The notes: generated by a model from the sequence alone, not told the origin. Counted from the stretch's first letter, positions 40,087 to 49,478 are shown. The stretch: DNA of 50,549 nt from Acidaminococcus hominis (GCF_900291475.1 NZ_OLMM01000001.1:15592-66140); one strand, 5' to 3'. Numbers and translations: made by a program.

Positions 40087-43014
40087 ATGGAATTACAGCT
40101 TCATTCCCATCTGCATGGGTTTACAGTAGAAAAAATCACGGCACTGCCGGACATTGACGCTACAGGGTACCAACTGGTCCATGAGGTCAGCGGCGCCCGG
40201 GTGTTTTATGTGGCCTGCGCGGACGACAACAAGGTATTTACCATTGGTTTCCGCACCCCCAGCCAGGATGACACGGGGGTAGCCCACATTACCGAGCACT
40301 CTGTGCTCTGCGGCAGCCGGAAGTACCGGCTGAAGGAACCCTTTGTGGAACTGGTGAAAGGTTCCCTGAATACGTTCCTGAACGCCATGACCTACTCCGA
40401 TAAGACGGTGTACCCGGTGGCCAGCCGGAACGACAAGGATTTCCGCAACCTGGTGGATGTGTACCTGGATGCGGTGTTCTATCCCCTGACCAGCGAAAAC
40501 CCCTTCACCCTGAAGCAGGAAGGCTGGCATTACGAGCTGGGCGAAGGGGAGGACAAGCCCCTGATCTACAACGGCGTGGTGTACAACGAAATGAAAGGGG
40601 TATACTCCTCCCCGGACGCCATCGAGGAGCACGAGGTGTGCAAGGCCCTGTTCCCGGATTCCCCCTACCGGTTTGAATCCGGCGGTCTGCCGGAAGCCAT
40701 TCCGGAACTGACCCAGGAAGGGTTCATTGCCTTCCACAAGAAATACTACAGCCCGGAAAACTCCTATATCTACCTGTACGGCAATATGGATATTGAGGAC
40801 TACCTGGCCTACCTGGATAAAGAGTATCTGAGCCATTTCCCCAAGAGCGGGACCCTGAAGGTGGAAATTCTCTTGCAGGCACCCTTTGACCAGACCAAGG
40901 AAGTCCAGGCTACTTACCCGGTAGCGGCAGGGGACCCCACGGAACATAAGACCTACCTGTCGCTGAATATCGTAACGGGCACGGCCCTGGACCAGAAACA
41001 GGTGATGGCCCTGCGGATTTTGGAACATGTGCTGCTGGAGGGCAACAACGCTCCCCTGCGGCTGGCGCTGCTCAAGGCCGGCATTGGCACGGACGTGTCC
41101 GGTTCCCTGAACGCTTCCCAGCTGCAGCCGGTATTCTCCGTGCAGGTCAGCGGCTCCGACCCGGAAAAGGAAGACGAGTTCGTGAAGGTGGTATACCATA
41201 CCTTGCAGGAACTGACCCGGACCGGGATTCCCAAGGACCTTCTGACGGCGGAACTGAATTCCGAAGAATTCAAGCTGCGGGAAGCGGACTACAACATTTA
41301 TCCCAAAGGCTTAATCTACGGCCTGGGCTGCATGGAATCCTGGCTGTACGGGGGAGACCCGGCAGCGTCCCTGCAATTCACCGAAGAATTGGATTATCTG
41401 CGCTCCCAGATGGACAAGCGCTATTATGAGGGCCTGATTGAAACGGTGCTCCTGGACAACACCCACAAAGTGCTCCTGACCCTTACCCCGGAACCGGGGA
41501 AGGAAGAAAAGGATGCTGCGGCCCAGAAGGAAAAAATGGCCCAGCTGAAGGCCAGCATGGACGAAAAGACCCTGGAAGGCTACGCCCAACTGGCGGACGA
41601 ACTCCATGCCCGTCAGGAAGCTCCGGACTCTCCGGAAGCCCTGGCTACCATTCCTCTCCTGAAGCGCACGGACATTGTCCGGAAGGCCGAAGCGGAAGCC
41701 TATACCACGACCCAGGACGGGAAGCACCAGCACCTGTTCCTGCCGGCCTTTACCAACAAGATTGCCTATTTTGACTGGTGCTTTGACTGCACCGGTATCC
41801 CAGAAGACCTGCTGTGCTACGGCTACCTGCTGACAGATGTGCTGGGCAAGGTGGACACCGATGACTATACCTACGAAGAACTGACCACCCTGTCCGATAT
41901 TTATTTGGGCGGCCTGAACTTTGAGCTCAAGCCCTATGCCCAGTACAACAATACCAACTCTTACCGGAACGTGTTCAAGGTATCTGCCAAGGTACTGGAA
42001 AAGAACGAGGAAATGCTCTTTAAGATTCTTTCCAGCATTGCCCTGCGCAGCCATATTGGGGACAAGAAACGGCTGAAGGAAATTGTCAGCGAAGTGAAGA
42101 CCGGCTGGGACAATGCGTTCTTTGCCCGGGGCATGACGGTTGCTGCCATGCGGCTGACCTCCTACTTCTCTAAGAGCGGCCGGAGCCTGGAGCACGACCA
42201 GCTGACCTATTACCAGTTCATCCAGGACCTGTGGGCCCACTTTGATGAACGGGCGGACGCTGTGGTGGAAAAACTCCAGCAGCTGGTACCGGCCTTCTTC
42301 CATCAGGACGAGCAGCTGGATTCCCTGTCCTGTGACGAGGACATGAAGACGGAAGCGGTGCAGCGCCTGGAAGCCTTTGTGGCCAGCCTGCCCCATTCCG
42401 CCTTTGCCGGAAAGCCCATGCCTGAGCTCCCTGCTGGGGAAACCAACGAAGGGGTGGTGACCTCCGGCAAGGTGCAGTACGTACTGGCCGGCGGCAACTA
42501 CCGGGATCATGGCTACGACTACACGGGAGCCATGAAGGTACTGGAAACCATTCTGCGCTACGGCTACCTGTGGACCAAGGTCCGGGTCCAGGGCGGGGCC
42601 TACGGCGCCGGTGCCCGGTTTGACCGGAGCGGCGTGCTGTACTTGTCCTCCTACCGGGATCCCAACCTGGCAGAAACCCTGAAGACCTACCGGGATCTGC
42701 CGGCGTATCTGGAAAGCTTCGACGCAGACGCCCGGGAAATGACCAAGTACGTCATTGGGACGGTGAGCCTTTTGGATACGCCGCTGACCACGGCGATGCA
42801 TCTGGAAAAGGCCATTGCGGCCTATATGACCGGTTTGCCTCAGGACGTGGTGCAAAAGGGCCGGGATCAGGTGATTGACTGCCAGGTGGCCGATATCCGG
42901 GCCCTGGCACCGGTGGTCAAGGATGTGCTCAGCGACGGCTACCTGTGCGTAGTGGGCGGCCAAAGCAAGATTGAAGACCATAAGGACTTGTTCCATAAGG
43001 TGGTCAAAGCGTAA
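40087..43014 (+). CDS. M16C metalloprotease, PreP-like
   Basis: This 975-residue protein has the inverted zinc motif HxxEH (H67-ITE-H71 in VAHITEHSVLCGSRKY) and downstream EMKGVYSS with the third ligand. Two M16 halves joined by a long helical hinge (about 490-540) form a clamshell that degrades short unstructured peptides. It is close in form to the Firmicute peptidase M16C-associated family and to organellar PreP. There is no signal peptide. AAAGGAGGCCCTACAT precedes the ATG. It has its own terminator on both sides, so it is probably monocistronic. Confidence 0.92.
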   Translation: MELQLHSHLHGFTVEKITALPDIDATGYQLVHEVSGARVFYVACADDNKVFTIGFRTPSQDDTGVAHITEHSVLCGSRKYRLKEPFVELVKGSLNTFLNAMTYSDKTVYPVASRNDKDFRNLVDVYLDAVFYPLTSENPFTLKQEGWHYELGEGEDKPLIYNGVVYNEMKGVYSSPDAIEEHEVCKALFPDSPYRFESGGLPEAIPELTQEGFIAFHKKYYSPENSYIYLYGNMDIEDYLAYLDKEYLSHFPKSGTLKVEILLQAPFDQTKEVQATYPVAAGDPTEHKTYLSLNIVTGTALDQKQVMALRILEHVLLEGNNAPLRLALLKAGIGTDVSGSLNASQLQPVFSVQVSGSDPEKEDEFVKVVYHTLQELTRTGIPKDLLTAELNSEEFKLREADYNIYPKGLIYGLGCMESWLYGGDPAASLQFTEELDYLRSQMDKRYYEGLIETVLLDNTHKVLLTLTPEPGKEEKDAAAQKEKMAQLKASMDEKTLEGYAQLADELHARQEAPDSPEALATIPLLKRTDIVRKAEAEAYTTTQDGKHQHLFLPAFTNKIAYFDWCFDCTGIPEDLLCYGYLLTDVLGKVDTDDYTYEELTTLSDIYLGGLNFELKPYAQYNNTNSYRNVFKVSAKVLEKNEEMLFKILSSIALRSHIGDKKRLKEIVSEVKTGWDNAFFARGMTVAAMRLTSYFSKSGRSLEHDQLTYYQFIQDLWAHFDERADAVVEKLQQLVPAFFHQDEQLDSLSCDEDMKTEAVQRLEAFVASLPHSAFAGKPMPELPAGETNEGVVTSGKVQYVLAGGNYRDHGYDYTGAMKVLETILRYGYLWTKVRVQGGAYGAGARFDRSGVLYLSSYRDPNLAETLKTYRDLPAYLESFDADAREMTKYVIGTVSLLDTPLTTAMHLEKAIAAYMTGLPQDVVQKGRDQVIDCQVADIRALAPVVKDVLSDGYLCVVGGQSKIEDHKDLFHKVVKA

Positions 43015-43030
43015 CTGCATAGCTAAATCA

Positions 43031-43062
43031 GCAGCAGGTTTTCCCCGCGGAAAGCCTGCTGC
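43031..43062 (+). terminator. terminator after the M16C gene
   Basis: GCAGCAGG pairs with CCTGCTGC, with inner TTTCC / GGAAA, followed by TTTG. Confidence 0.75.
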
Positions 43063-43099
43063 TTTGCATAAGGCGGAAGAAAAGTGAACATGGGGCAGG

Positions 43100-43130
43100 G
43101 CTGCCAGGGTATAGGCTGCCATGGTATAAT
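43100..43130 (+). promoter_or_regulatory. lysR promoter with 15-bp tandem repeat
   Basis: GCTGCCAGGGTATAG (43100-43114) is followed directly by GCTGCCATGGTATAA (43115-43129), and the second unit ends in the -10 box TATAAT (43125-43130). The first unit covers the -35 position (TGCCAG at 43102). The tandem sites in register with the promoter suggest a regulator-binding pair. Confidence 0.5.
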
Positions 43131-43184
43131 AGTAGGAAATGCTGGGCGGGGAAGCTCCTGTCCAGAAGAAAGGAGGAGGGGCGT

Positions 43185-44099
43185 ATGCTGATTAGTTCAG
43201 CGCTTGTCACTTTTGCGGCGGTGGCCCGGGCCGGAAGCTTTAATAAGGCGGCGGAAGAACTGAAAATCTCGCCCCCTGCCGTCCAAAAGCAGATTAACCT
43301 GCTGGAAGGGCAGCTGGGGCTCAGGCTTTTTATCCGGACCCACAGGGGTCTTAGGCTGACGGAAGCGGGTGCGTCCCTGGAGCGGGATGCCAGCCGCCTG
43401 CTGGACTATGCCCAGGAAGCGGTGGCACGGGCCCGGCTGGCGGAGGAGCAGCGGGAATATTTGCTGCGGCTGGGGACTTCGCCCATGACCCCTTCCCAGT
43501 TCCTCCTAAAGCTCTGGCCCAAGGTTCACCAGCTAAACCCCAAGCTCCAGGTTCAGCTGGTACCTTTTGAAAATACGCCGGAAAATGCAGTGCATATCCT
43601 GGAAAATCTGGGCCAGGACATTGACCTGGTGGCCGGGTATTCGGACCAGGGCCAGCAGGCGCTGTACAGCAAAACCCGGTTTCGGCAGCTGACCTGGGAA
43701 CCCCTGCGCTGCGCTGTGGCCAGTACCCATCCTTTGGCAGCCAAGAAGCGGCTGACCCTGGAAGCTTTGTACGGCCAGCGGCTCTACGTGCTGCGCAGGA
43801 ACAGCACGGTCTTTGATGACCTGAGACGGGAGCTCACGGAGCACCACCCGGCCATTGAACTGGTAGATTTTCCCTTTTACGATATGAAAATCTTCAACCG
43901 CTGCGTAGCGGAGCAGGCAGTGCTGGTGACCATTGACCCCTGGAGCAGCGTCCATCCCCTTTTGAAAACCCTGCCGGTGGACTGGGACTACACCATTCCC
44001 TATGGCATTCTCTACAGCCCCAGACCTTCCAAGGGGGTACGGGAATTCCTGGAGGCTTTGGACCAAATAGAGGAGGCTGGCAATGGGTTACAGCCCTAG
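43185..44099 (+). CDS. LysR-family transcriptional regulator
   Basis: This 304-residue protein has an N-terminal winged helix (LVTFAAVARAGSFNKAAEEL, KISPPAVQKQINLLEGQLGL, RLFIRTHRGLRLTEAG) and a periplasmic-binding-like effector domain (about 90-300) with LRLGTSPMTPSQF. The same-strand genes that follow (hydrolase, FMN oxidoreductase, lipoprotein flavodoxin, aldo/keto reductase) are its likely targets, perhaps in response to electrophiles or oxidants; this is inference from context. AAAGGAGGAGGGG precedes the ATG. Confidence 0.92.
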   Translation: MLISSALVTFAAVARAGSFNKAAEELKISPPAVQKQINLLEGQLGLRLFIRTHRGLRLTEAGASLERDASRLLDYAQEAVARARLAEEQREYLLRLGTSPMTPSQFLLKLWPKVHQLNPKLQVQLVPFENTPENAVHILENLGQDIDLVAGYSDQGQQALYSKTRFRQLTWEPLRCAVASTHPLAAKKRLTLEALYGQRLYVLRRNSTVFDDLRRELTEHHPAIELVDFPFYDMKIFNRCVAEQAVLVTIDPWSSVHPLLKTLPVDWDYTIPYGILYSPRPSKGVREFLEALDQIEEAGNGLQP

Positions 44100-44134
44100 G
44101 ATAGTAGAAACTAAAAGTTAATAGCAGTAAACCA

Positions 44135-44171
44135 AGCGAGACTTCTCCGGAAGCCTCGCTTTTACTATACT
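44135..44171 (+). terminator. terminator after lysR, followed by a -10 box
   Basis: AGCGAG-ACTTC pairs with GGAAG-CCTCGCT and TTT follows (44135-44163). Immediately after, TATACT (44166-44171) may be the -10 box of the hydrolase cluster. Confidence 0.75.
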
Positions 44172-44203
44172 GGGAATATAAGAAAAGAAGGGGAGGTAAA
44201 ACA

Positions 44204-45301
44204 ATGAAAGCGAAATATTTACCTTTATTTTGTGCGGCGGCCCTGTGGGCTTCTGCCAGTACGGGTTTTGCCTTTAGCCATCCGGTACTGCTCCAGGACC
44301 AGGGCAGCTTTTTTGCCGGCGGTACGGTAAAAACGGCTCCGGGCACCTATACCGGTGAGCTCCAAAGCCGGGCTGGAAATACCCTCCACGGGGATGCAGC
44401 CTACGCCTTTTACCAGATTCCAGTGAAGGCCCAGAAAAATGCCCTGGTGTTCCTGCACGGCGCTGGGCAGTCCGGCAAAACCTGGGAAACCACGCCGGAT
44501 GGCCGGGACGGCTTCCAAAATATCTTTTTGGAACGGGGCTACAAGACCTATGTGGTGGACCAGCCCCGGCGGGGCAAAGCCGGCCAGTCCACGGTGCCTA
44601 TGGCCCTTTCTGCCCAGCCCCAGGACCAGCTGTGGTACAACACCTTTCGCATAGGGGTGTATCCAAAGCCCTACGCCAATGCGGCGGTTCCCCGGGACAA
44701 GGAAGCGGAGGAGCAGTTCTTTTATCAGATGACCCCCAATACGGGCGCTTTTGATGCCAAGGTAATCAGTTCTGCCCTTGCGGCAGTGGTGGCCAAGGCG
44801 GGGCCTTCGGTGCTGGTCACCCATTCCCAGGGCGGCGGCCCAGGGTGGGACACGGCTATGGAGAGCCCACTAGTGAAGGGCGTAATCTCCTTTGAGCCGG
44901 GAACCTTCCCCTTCCCGGAAGGGCAAGTGCCGGCGGTGGAAAAAACTACCAGTCCCTTCCCGGCTGCCGGGTATGCGGTGCCCAGGGCGGAATTTCTAAA
45001 ACTGACAAAGCTGCCCATTGCCGTGGTCTTTGGGGACAATATCCCCAGTGGGGACAAGCCGGTGGCCAACTGGGGCATGGACAACTGGCGGGTGCGGAAG
45101 AACCTGGCCGAAAAATGGGCGACGCTGGTTAACCAAAATGGCGGCCGGGCGGAAATCATTTCCCTGCCGGAACTGGGGCTTCGGGGCAACACCCACTTTG
45201 CCTTTGCCGACCTGAATAACCAAAAGGTGGCCCAGGTCATGGTACAGTGGCTGCAAAAAAATAAGCTGGCGGAAAGCCAAAACAGGAGGAACAAAAAATG
45301 A
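44204..45301 (+). CDS. exported alpha/beta hydrolase, esterase-like
   Basis: This 365-residue protein has a signal peptide (MKAKYLPLFCAAALWASAST then GFAFS). Alpha/beta-hydrolase motifs: LVFLHGAGQSGKTWE, nucleophile in VTHSQGGGPGW, acid region VVFGDNIPSG and the catalytic His in GNTHFAFAD. This sequence group is often annotated as alpha/beta hydrolase family esterase; the substrate is unknown. It is first in a four-gene row and overlaps the next gene by four bases (ATGA), showing tight coupling with the FMN oxidoreductase. Confidence 0.85.
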   Translation: MKAKYLPLFCAAALWASASTGFAFSHPVLLQDQGSFFAGGTVKTAPGTYTGELQSRAGNTLHGDAAYAFYQIPVKAQKNALVFLHGAGQSGKTWETTPDGRDGFQNIFLERGYKTYVVDQPRRGKAGQSTVPMALSAQPQDQLWYNTFRIGVYPKPYANAAVPRDKEAEEQFFYQMTPNTGAFDAKVISSALAAVVAKAGPSVLVTHSQGGGPGWDTAMESPLVKGVISFEPGTFPFPEGQVPAVEKTTSPFPAAGYAVPRAEFLKLTKLPIAVVFGDNIPSGDKPVANWGMDNWRVRKNLAEKWATLVNQNGGRAEIISLPELGLRGNTHFAFADLNNQKVAQVMVQWLQKNKLAESQNRRNKK

Positions 45302-45933
45302 AGGTATTATTGGTAAACGGCAGTCCCCATCAAAAGGGCTGCACCTATACGGCGCTAAAGGAAGCGGCCAAAACCCTAAACACAGAGGGCGTGGAAACGG
45401 AATTCTTCTGGATTGGCAATGGCCCCCTTCATGGCTGCATTGCTTGTCACAAATGCAACACCTTGCATAGCTGTGTATTTGACGGTGACGGAGTAAATAC
45501 GTTTTTGGACAAGGCCGCAGGGGCCGATGGCTTCCTGTTTGGCACACCCGTCCATTGGGCAGCAGCTGGCGGCGCCATTACGTCCTTTCTGGACAGGGCT
45601 TTTTATGCCGGGGCACGCCGGGAAAACAAACCTTTTTATCTGAAACCAGCAGCGGCGGTGATTTCTGCCCGCAGGGCCGGTACCACTGCTACCTATGATC
45701 AATTGAACAAGTACTTTGGGCTGATGCAGATGCCCATTATTTCCAGCCAGTATTGGAATATGGTCCACGGCCAGACCCCGGAAGATGTACTCCAGGACGC
45801 CGAGGGCTTGCAGACCATGCGGACGCTGGGCCGGAATATGGCTTATTTCCTAAAATGCCGGGAAGCGGCGGACGAGGCGGGAGTGGCTCTGCCGCAGCAG
45901 GAACCCCAGGTATTTACCAATTTTGTCCGCTAA
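45298..45933 (+). CDS. NADPH-dependent FMN reductase / flavodoxin-fold oxidoreductase
   Basis: This 211-residue protein has the flavodoxin-like fold of the FMN_red family: MKVLLVNGSPHQKGCTYTAL (phosphate loop for FMN), GCIACHKCNTLHSC, ADGFLFGTPVHWAAAGGAIT. The cysteine set CIACHKC is the compact motif of iron-sulphur flavoproteins, though four closely spaced cysteines alone do not prove a cluster. It is cytosolic. Coupled to the preceding hydrolase by overlap and followed 12 bases later by a lipoprotein flavodoxin. Confidence 0.87.
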   Translation: MKVLLVNGSPHQKGCTYTALKEAAKTLNTEGVETEFFWIGNGPLHGCIACHKCNTLHSCVFDGDGVNTFLDKAAGADGFLFGTPVHWAAAGGAITSFLDRAFYAGARRENKPFYLKPAAAVISARRAGTTATYDQLNKYFGLMQMPIISSQYWNMVHGQTPEDVLQDAEGLQTMRTLGRNMAYFLKCREAADEAGVALPQQEPQVFTNFVR

Positions 45934-45945
45934 AAGGAGAATAGC

Positions 45946-46566
45946 ATGAAAAAAATTATTGTACTGTTTACGGCGCTGCTTCTGGCTCTGGGGGCTGCTG
46001 CCTGCGGCTCAGGGGAATCGCAGAAACCGACGGCGTCTGGGGCCAAAACGGAAAGCGCTGCCCCCAGCGTGAAGAAGGGCGGCAAGGTGCTGGTAGTGTA
46101 TTTCTCCGGTACCGGGCATACCCGTTCTGTGGCCAAGACCATTGCGGAAGCGGTTCACGGGGACTTGTGGGAACTCCAGCCGGTCCAGCCCTATACGGAA
46201 GCGGACCTGAACTACCGGGATAAAAGCAGCCGGGTGGTAAAGGAACACGATAATCCCAGCCTTCAGGAGCAGGTGGCGCTTACCAATGCCAAACCGGCCA
46301 ATTGGGATACGTACAGCACGGTCTTTATCGGCTATCCGATTTGGTGGCATTTGGCGGCCTGGCCAGTAAAAGGCTTTGTGAAAGCCAACGCTTTTTCCGG
46401 TAAAACGGTGATTCCCTTTGCTACTTCTGTGGAATCAGGAATGGGAGAAAGCGGCACCCAATTGCAGCAGCTGGCCGGTACCGGCACCTGGCTGGAAGGG
46501 AAACGCTTCCCCTCCAATGTGGCTGCCAAAGACGTTCAGGACTGGGTCTACAGCCTGGGCCTATAA
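45946..46566 (+). CDS. lipoprotein with flavodoxin domain
   Basis: This 206-residue protein has a lipoprotein signal peptide with lipobox LGAAAC (C20), then a Ser/Ala-rich linker to about 42 and a flavodoxin domain: VLVVYFSGTGHTRSVAKTIA (FMN phosphate loop), YPIWWHLAAWPVKGFV. The lipobox places an FMN protein on the outer face of the inner membrane or in the outer membrane, unlike ordinary cytosolic flavodoxins. Such lipoproteins occur in Negativicutes and other anaerobes. The electron donor is unknown. Confidence 0.88.
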   Translation: MKKIIVLFTALLLALGAAACGSGESQKPTASGAKTESAAPSVKKGGKVLVVYFSGTGHTRSVAKTIAEAVHGDLWELQPVQPYTEADLNYRDKSSRVVKEHDNPSLQEQVALTNAKPANWDTYSTVFIGYPIWWHLAAWPVKGFVKANAFSGKTVIPFATSVESGMGESGTQLQQLAGTGTWLEGKRFPSNVAAKDVQDWVYSLGL

Positions 46567-46591
46567 CGGTTGTTTGGGTATAATAGAAAGA

Positions 46592-46626
46592 AAAGCCCCT
46601 GGGTCCTGGTTGGAACCGGGGGCTTT
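46592..46626 (+). terminator. hairpin between flavodoxin and aldo/keto reductase genes
   Basis: AAAGCCCC pairs with GGGGCTTT around CTGG..CCGG; no long T run follows, so it may be a weak terminator or processing site. TATAAT at 46579-46584 just before it has no matching -35. Confidence 0.5.
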
Positions 46627-46653
46627 GGACAAAGTAAGAAAAGAGAAACACCT

Positions 46654-47667
46654 ATGGAGAAACGAAAATTGGGCAATCTGGAGGTATCTCCCATTGGCAT
46701 GGGGTGCATGGGCTTTTCCCATGGCTACGGCCAAATCCCGGAGCGCAGCTACAGCATTGCTGCCATCCAGAAGGCTTATGCTTTTGGCTGCACCTTTTTT
46801 GATACGGCGGAAAGCTACGGTAAGGAGCTGTACTACCCCGGCCACAACGAAGAAATCGTAGGGGAGGCGGTGGAACCGTTTCGAAAGGACATTGTCCTGG
46901 CCACCAAGTTCCACCTGGGGGAAACGGAGGAGCTCCAGGGGAGCCTTTACAATACCATTCGGCTGCATTTGGACGCTTCCCTGAAGCGGCTGCGCACGGA
47001 CTATGTGGACCTGTACTATCTGCACCGGATCAACGAACGGTTCCCGGTGGAAGAAATTGCCCGGGTGCTGGGGCAGCTCATTGACCAGGGGCTGATTCGG
47101 GGCTGGGGGCTGTCCCAGGTGCCGGCGGTAACGGTGGCTGCAGCCCACCAGGTAACGCCCCTGTCCGCGGTGCAGAACCTGTACAATATTCTGGAACGGG
47201 ACTGCGAGAAGGAAATCTTCCCTTATACCCTGAAGCACCATATTGGGGTGGTGCCTTTTTCGCCCATTGCCAGCGGCTTTTTGTCCGGCAAGGTGACGGC
47301 AAAGACCCAGTTTCAGGGAGATGATGTGCGGAAGTTTGTGCCCCAGCTGTCCAAGGAAAACCTTTTGGCCAACCAGCCGATTCTGGATATTCTGAACCAG
47401 TTTGCCAAGGCAAAGGACGCCACTCCCGCCCAGATTTCCCTGGCGTGGATGCTCCACAAATATCCCAATGTGGTGCCCATTCCCGGGTCCAAGAACCAGG
47501 AGAGGATTTTGGAAAACCTGGGGGCCTGGAATGTGGAGCTGACGGACAGCGAATTTGCCCAGCTGGAAGGTGCCCTGGACCAGTGCCAGGTCCACGGACA
47601 CCGGGGCATTGACGAATCCGAGCAGAGAAGCTTTGGCAAGCTTTGGGCCAAAAACTTTCAAAAATAA
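46654..47667 (+). CDS. aldo/keto reductase
   Basis: This 337-residue TIM-barrel NADPH enzyme has a complete catalytic tetrad: D and Y in FFDTAESYG, K in VLATKF, H in LYYLHRI. Cofactor-binding segments near the C-terminus are PIPGSKNQERILENLGAWNV. It belongs to the bacterial AKR13/YhdN-like group, which reduces aldehydes and related electrophiles. The start at 46654 (MEKRKLGNLEVSPIGMGCM) is preceded by AAGAGAAAC; upstream in-frame codons would run through a hairpin and are rejected. Confidence 0.9.
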   Translation: MEKRKLGNLEVSPIGMGCMGFSHGYGQIPERSYSIAAIQKAYAFGCTFFDTAESYGKELYYPGHNEEIVGEAVEPFRKDIVLATKFHLGETEELQGSLYNTIRLHLDASLKRLRTDYVDLYYLHRINERFPVEEIARVLGQLIDQGLIRGWGLSQVPAVTVAAAHQVTPLSAVQNLYNILERDCEKEIFPYTLKHHIGVVPFSPIASGFLSGKVTAKTQFQGDDVRKFVPQLSKENLLANQPILDILNQFAKAKDATPAQISLAWMLHKYPNVVPIPGSKNQERILENLGAWNVELTDSEFAQLEGALDQCQVHGHRGIDESEQRSFGKLWAKNFQK

Positions 47668-47706
47668 ACAGGCAGGGCTGTTGGGTGCAGGGCCTGCGGC
47701 AAATCA

Positions 47707-47744
47707 AAAGACGGTGCTTCAGATAGTTCTGAAACACCGTCTTT
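47707..47744 (+). terminator. bidirectional terminator between AKR and hydF genes
   Basis: AAAGACGGTG pairs with CACCGTCTTT, with inner TTCAG / CTGAA; usable by both converging genes. Confidence 0.85.
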
Positions 47745-47750
47745 GCTGTA

Positions 47751-48968
47751 CTATTGGATTTTTTCCAGGTACTGGGGGAAGGGGGCCAGGACCCGGGGCA
47801 GGATGCCGTTCATATAGGCAATGGCAATGCCGTAGTTGGTCATGGGCACGTGCTGCTCCCGGGCAGTTTGCTGCCGATAGGCCACTTCCTGGGGGTTCAG
47901 CATGCAGCCGCCGCAGTGGACCACCAGCTGGACTTCCTGGAGCAGGTCCGGGAAGCTTTTGCCGCTGGAGAAGATGAATTCCGGCTGGGCCCCGGAGAAT
48001 TTGCGAATCCAGTTGGGCATTTTCACGGCGCCAATGTCGTTGCACTGGCGGTGGTGGGTGCAGCCTTCCGAAATCAGCACCTTGTCCCCGTCTTTCAGTT
48101 TCCCCAGCTCTACGGCGCCTTCAATGAAGGGGCCCAGCTGGCCCTTGTAGCGGGCAAACAGGATGGAGAAGGAGGTCAGGGGGATTTCTGGGGGCACCAT
48201 TTTGTTGACGATATGGAAGACCTGGCTGTCGGTGACCACCAGTTTAACGGTGCTGCCCAGGGCTTTCAGGAGGCTGGGGAGTTCTTCCGGCTGGGTAACC
48301 AGGGCGGTGCAGTGGCCGTCCAAGAGTTCCCGGATGGTTTGCTGCTGGGGCAGAATCAGCCGGCCTTTGGGGGCGGAGCCGTCCACAGGCACTACCAGTA
48401 CGGTCAGGTCCCCGGGCTGGAGCAGGTCAAGAATCAGGGGGCGCTTGTGTTCCGTTTTGCCGGCCAAGGCGGCCAGCCGTTCCTTCAGCTCCGTAATATG
48501 GAGCTTCTCTTGGGCGCTGACGGCCAGGGCCACGGTTTGCAGGTCCTGGGGCAGGGCAAAACTCGGGGCCAGGTCAATTTTGTTGAAGACTACGATATAG
48601 GGAATTTTCCGAGCCTGGATTTCGGTGAGCAGTTTCTGGTCAAAGGGATTCAGGCCCTGGGCGGCGTCCACCACCAAGAGGGCCACATCGGTGCTGCGCA
48701 GCACCAGCCGGGCTTTTTCAATCCGGGACTGGCCCAGGTCGCTGTCGTCGTCCATCCCCGGGGTGTCCGTGAGCAGCACGGGGCCCAGGGGCAGGATTTC
48801 CATGGCTTTGGACACCGGGTCCGTGGTGGTGCCCTTAAAGTCGGAAACAATGGCCAAGTCCTGGCCGGTCAGGGCGTTGATCAGGGAGGACTTGCCGGCG
48901 TTGCGGCAGCCGAACAGGCCAATATGGACGCGTTCCCCGGAAGGGGTTTCATTTAAAGATGCAGGCAT
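47751..48968 (-). CDS. hydF: [FeFe] hydrogenase maturation GTPase HydF
   Basis: This 405-residue protein has an N-terminal GTPase domain (G1 GCRNAGKSS at 20-28, G3 DTPGMDD, G4 NKID), a dimerisation domain, and a C-terminal iron-sulphur domain with the HydF ligands: C in EGCTHHRQ and HCGGC about 50 residues later. It is the scaffold on which HydE and HydG build the 2Fe subcluster before transfer to the hydrogenase HydA. No hydE, hydG or hydA is in the window. The ATG at 48968 with AAAGGAG 8 bases upstream is preferred over one 48 bases earlier. Confidence 0.95.
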   Translation of the reverse strand: MPASLNETPSGERVHIGLFGCRNAGKSSLINALTGQDLAIVSDFKGTTTDPVSKAMEILPLGPVLLTDTPGMDDDSDLGQSRIEKARLVLRSTDVALLVVDAAQGLNPFDQKLLTEIQARKIPYIVVFNKIDLAPSFALPQDLQTVALAVSAQEKLHITELKERLAALAGKTEHKRPLILDLLQPGDLTVLVVPVDGSAPKGRLILPQQQTIRELLDGHCTALVTQPEELPSLLKALGSTVKLVVTDSQVFHIVNKMVPPEIPLTSFSILFARYKGQLGPFIEGAVELGKLKDGDKVLISEGCTHHRQCNDIGAVKMPNWIRKFSGAQPEFIFSSGKSFPDLLQEVQLVVHCGGCMLNPQEVAYRQQTAREQHVPMTNYGIAIAYMNGILPRVLAPFPQYLEKIQ

Positions 48969-49478
48969 GGGGATTCTCCTTTGGGCTGCGGCAGGAAGGG
49001 TTTCCTGGGACAGCATATTGTAATGGAAGGTGATTTACCGATTTACCATAATAAGAGCGTTATTTGACGGTATTACTAAATTATACGGGATTTGGGAAAG
49101 ATTACAAGTCCCTGCCCCCTGTGCAGGCCAAAAAAGTTGTGAATTTTTTGGAGGAACCTGCATTGTGATTTTTGTAAAAACGGTAAAATACTGGATAATC
49201 GGGAAATATTTCCGGAATTGGTTATTTTTTAAAATATGCTTCAAATGTGATAATATTTCTTGTGAATTTGCCCAATCAGAACATTTTTGAAGAAGATTTT
49301 AATCTGACACTTGATTTTTTCCCCGGAGTCCATGTATACTATGCTACAGTTTCAATATTTCTGAAACTTTGGTCAGTTGTAAAATGAACTTGAACAGTTA
49401 ATCAAAAAATAAAAATCCATAGTGAAGCCTCATGCTAAAATGGTTTTGCGAGAAATCATCAACAAAGGAGCAATCACG
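48969..49478. other. AT-rich gap before the IS30 element
   Basis: No supported gene: an open frame at 49030-49290 has biased, AT-rich sequence, no ribosome-binding site and no recognisable domain. It contains a promoter-like pair TTGATT (49311-49316) and TATACT (49335-49340) 18 bases apart and an inverted repeat AGTTTCA / TGAAACT (49349-49368). The left end of the IS30 element probably lies around 49360-49400, but its terminal repeat cannot be fixed because the right end is outside the window. Confidence 0.5.

Noticed and set aside
49030-49290. 86-codon open frame before the IS30 element
   Set aside because: It has no ribosome-binding site, an unusual AT-rich composition and no recognisable domain; it is probably IS or intergenic DNA.
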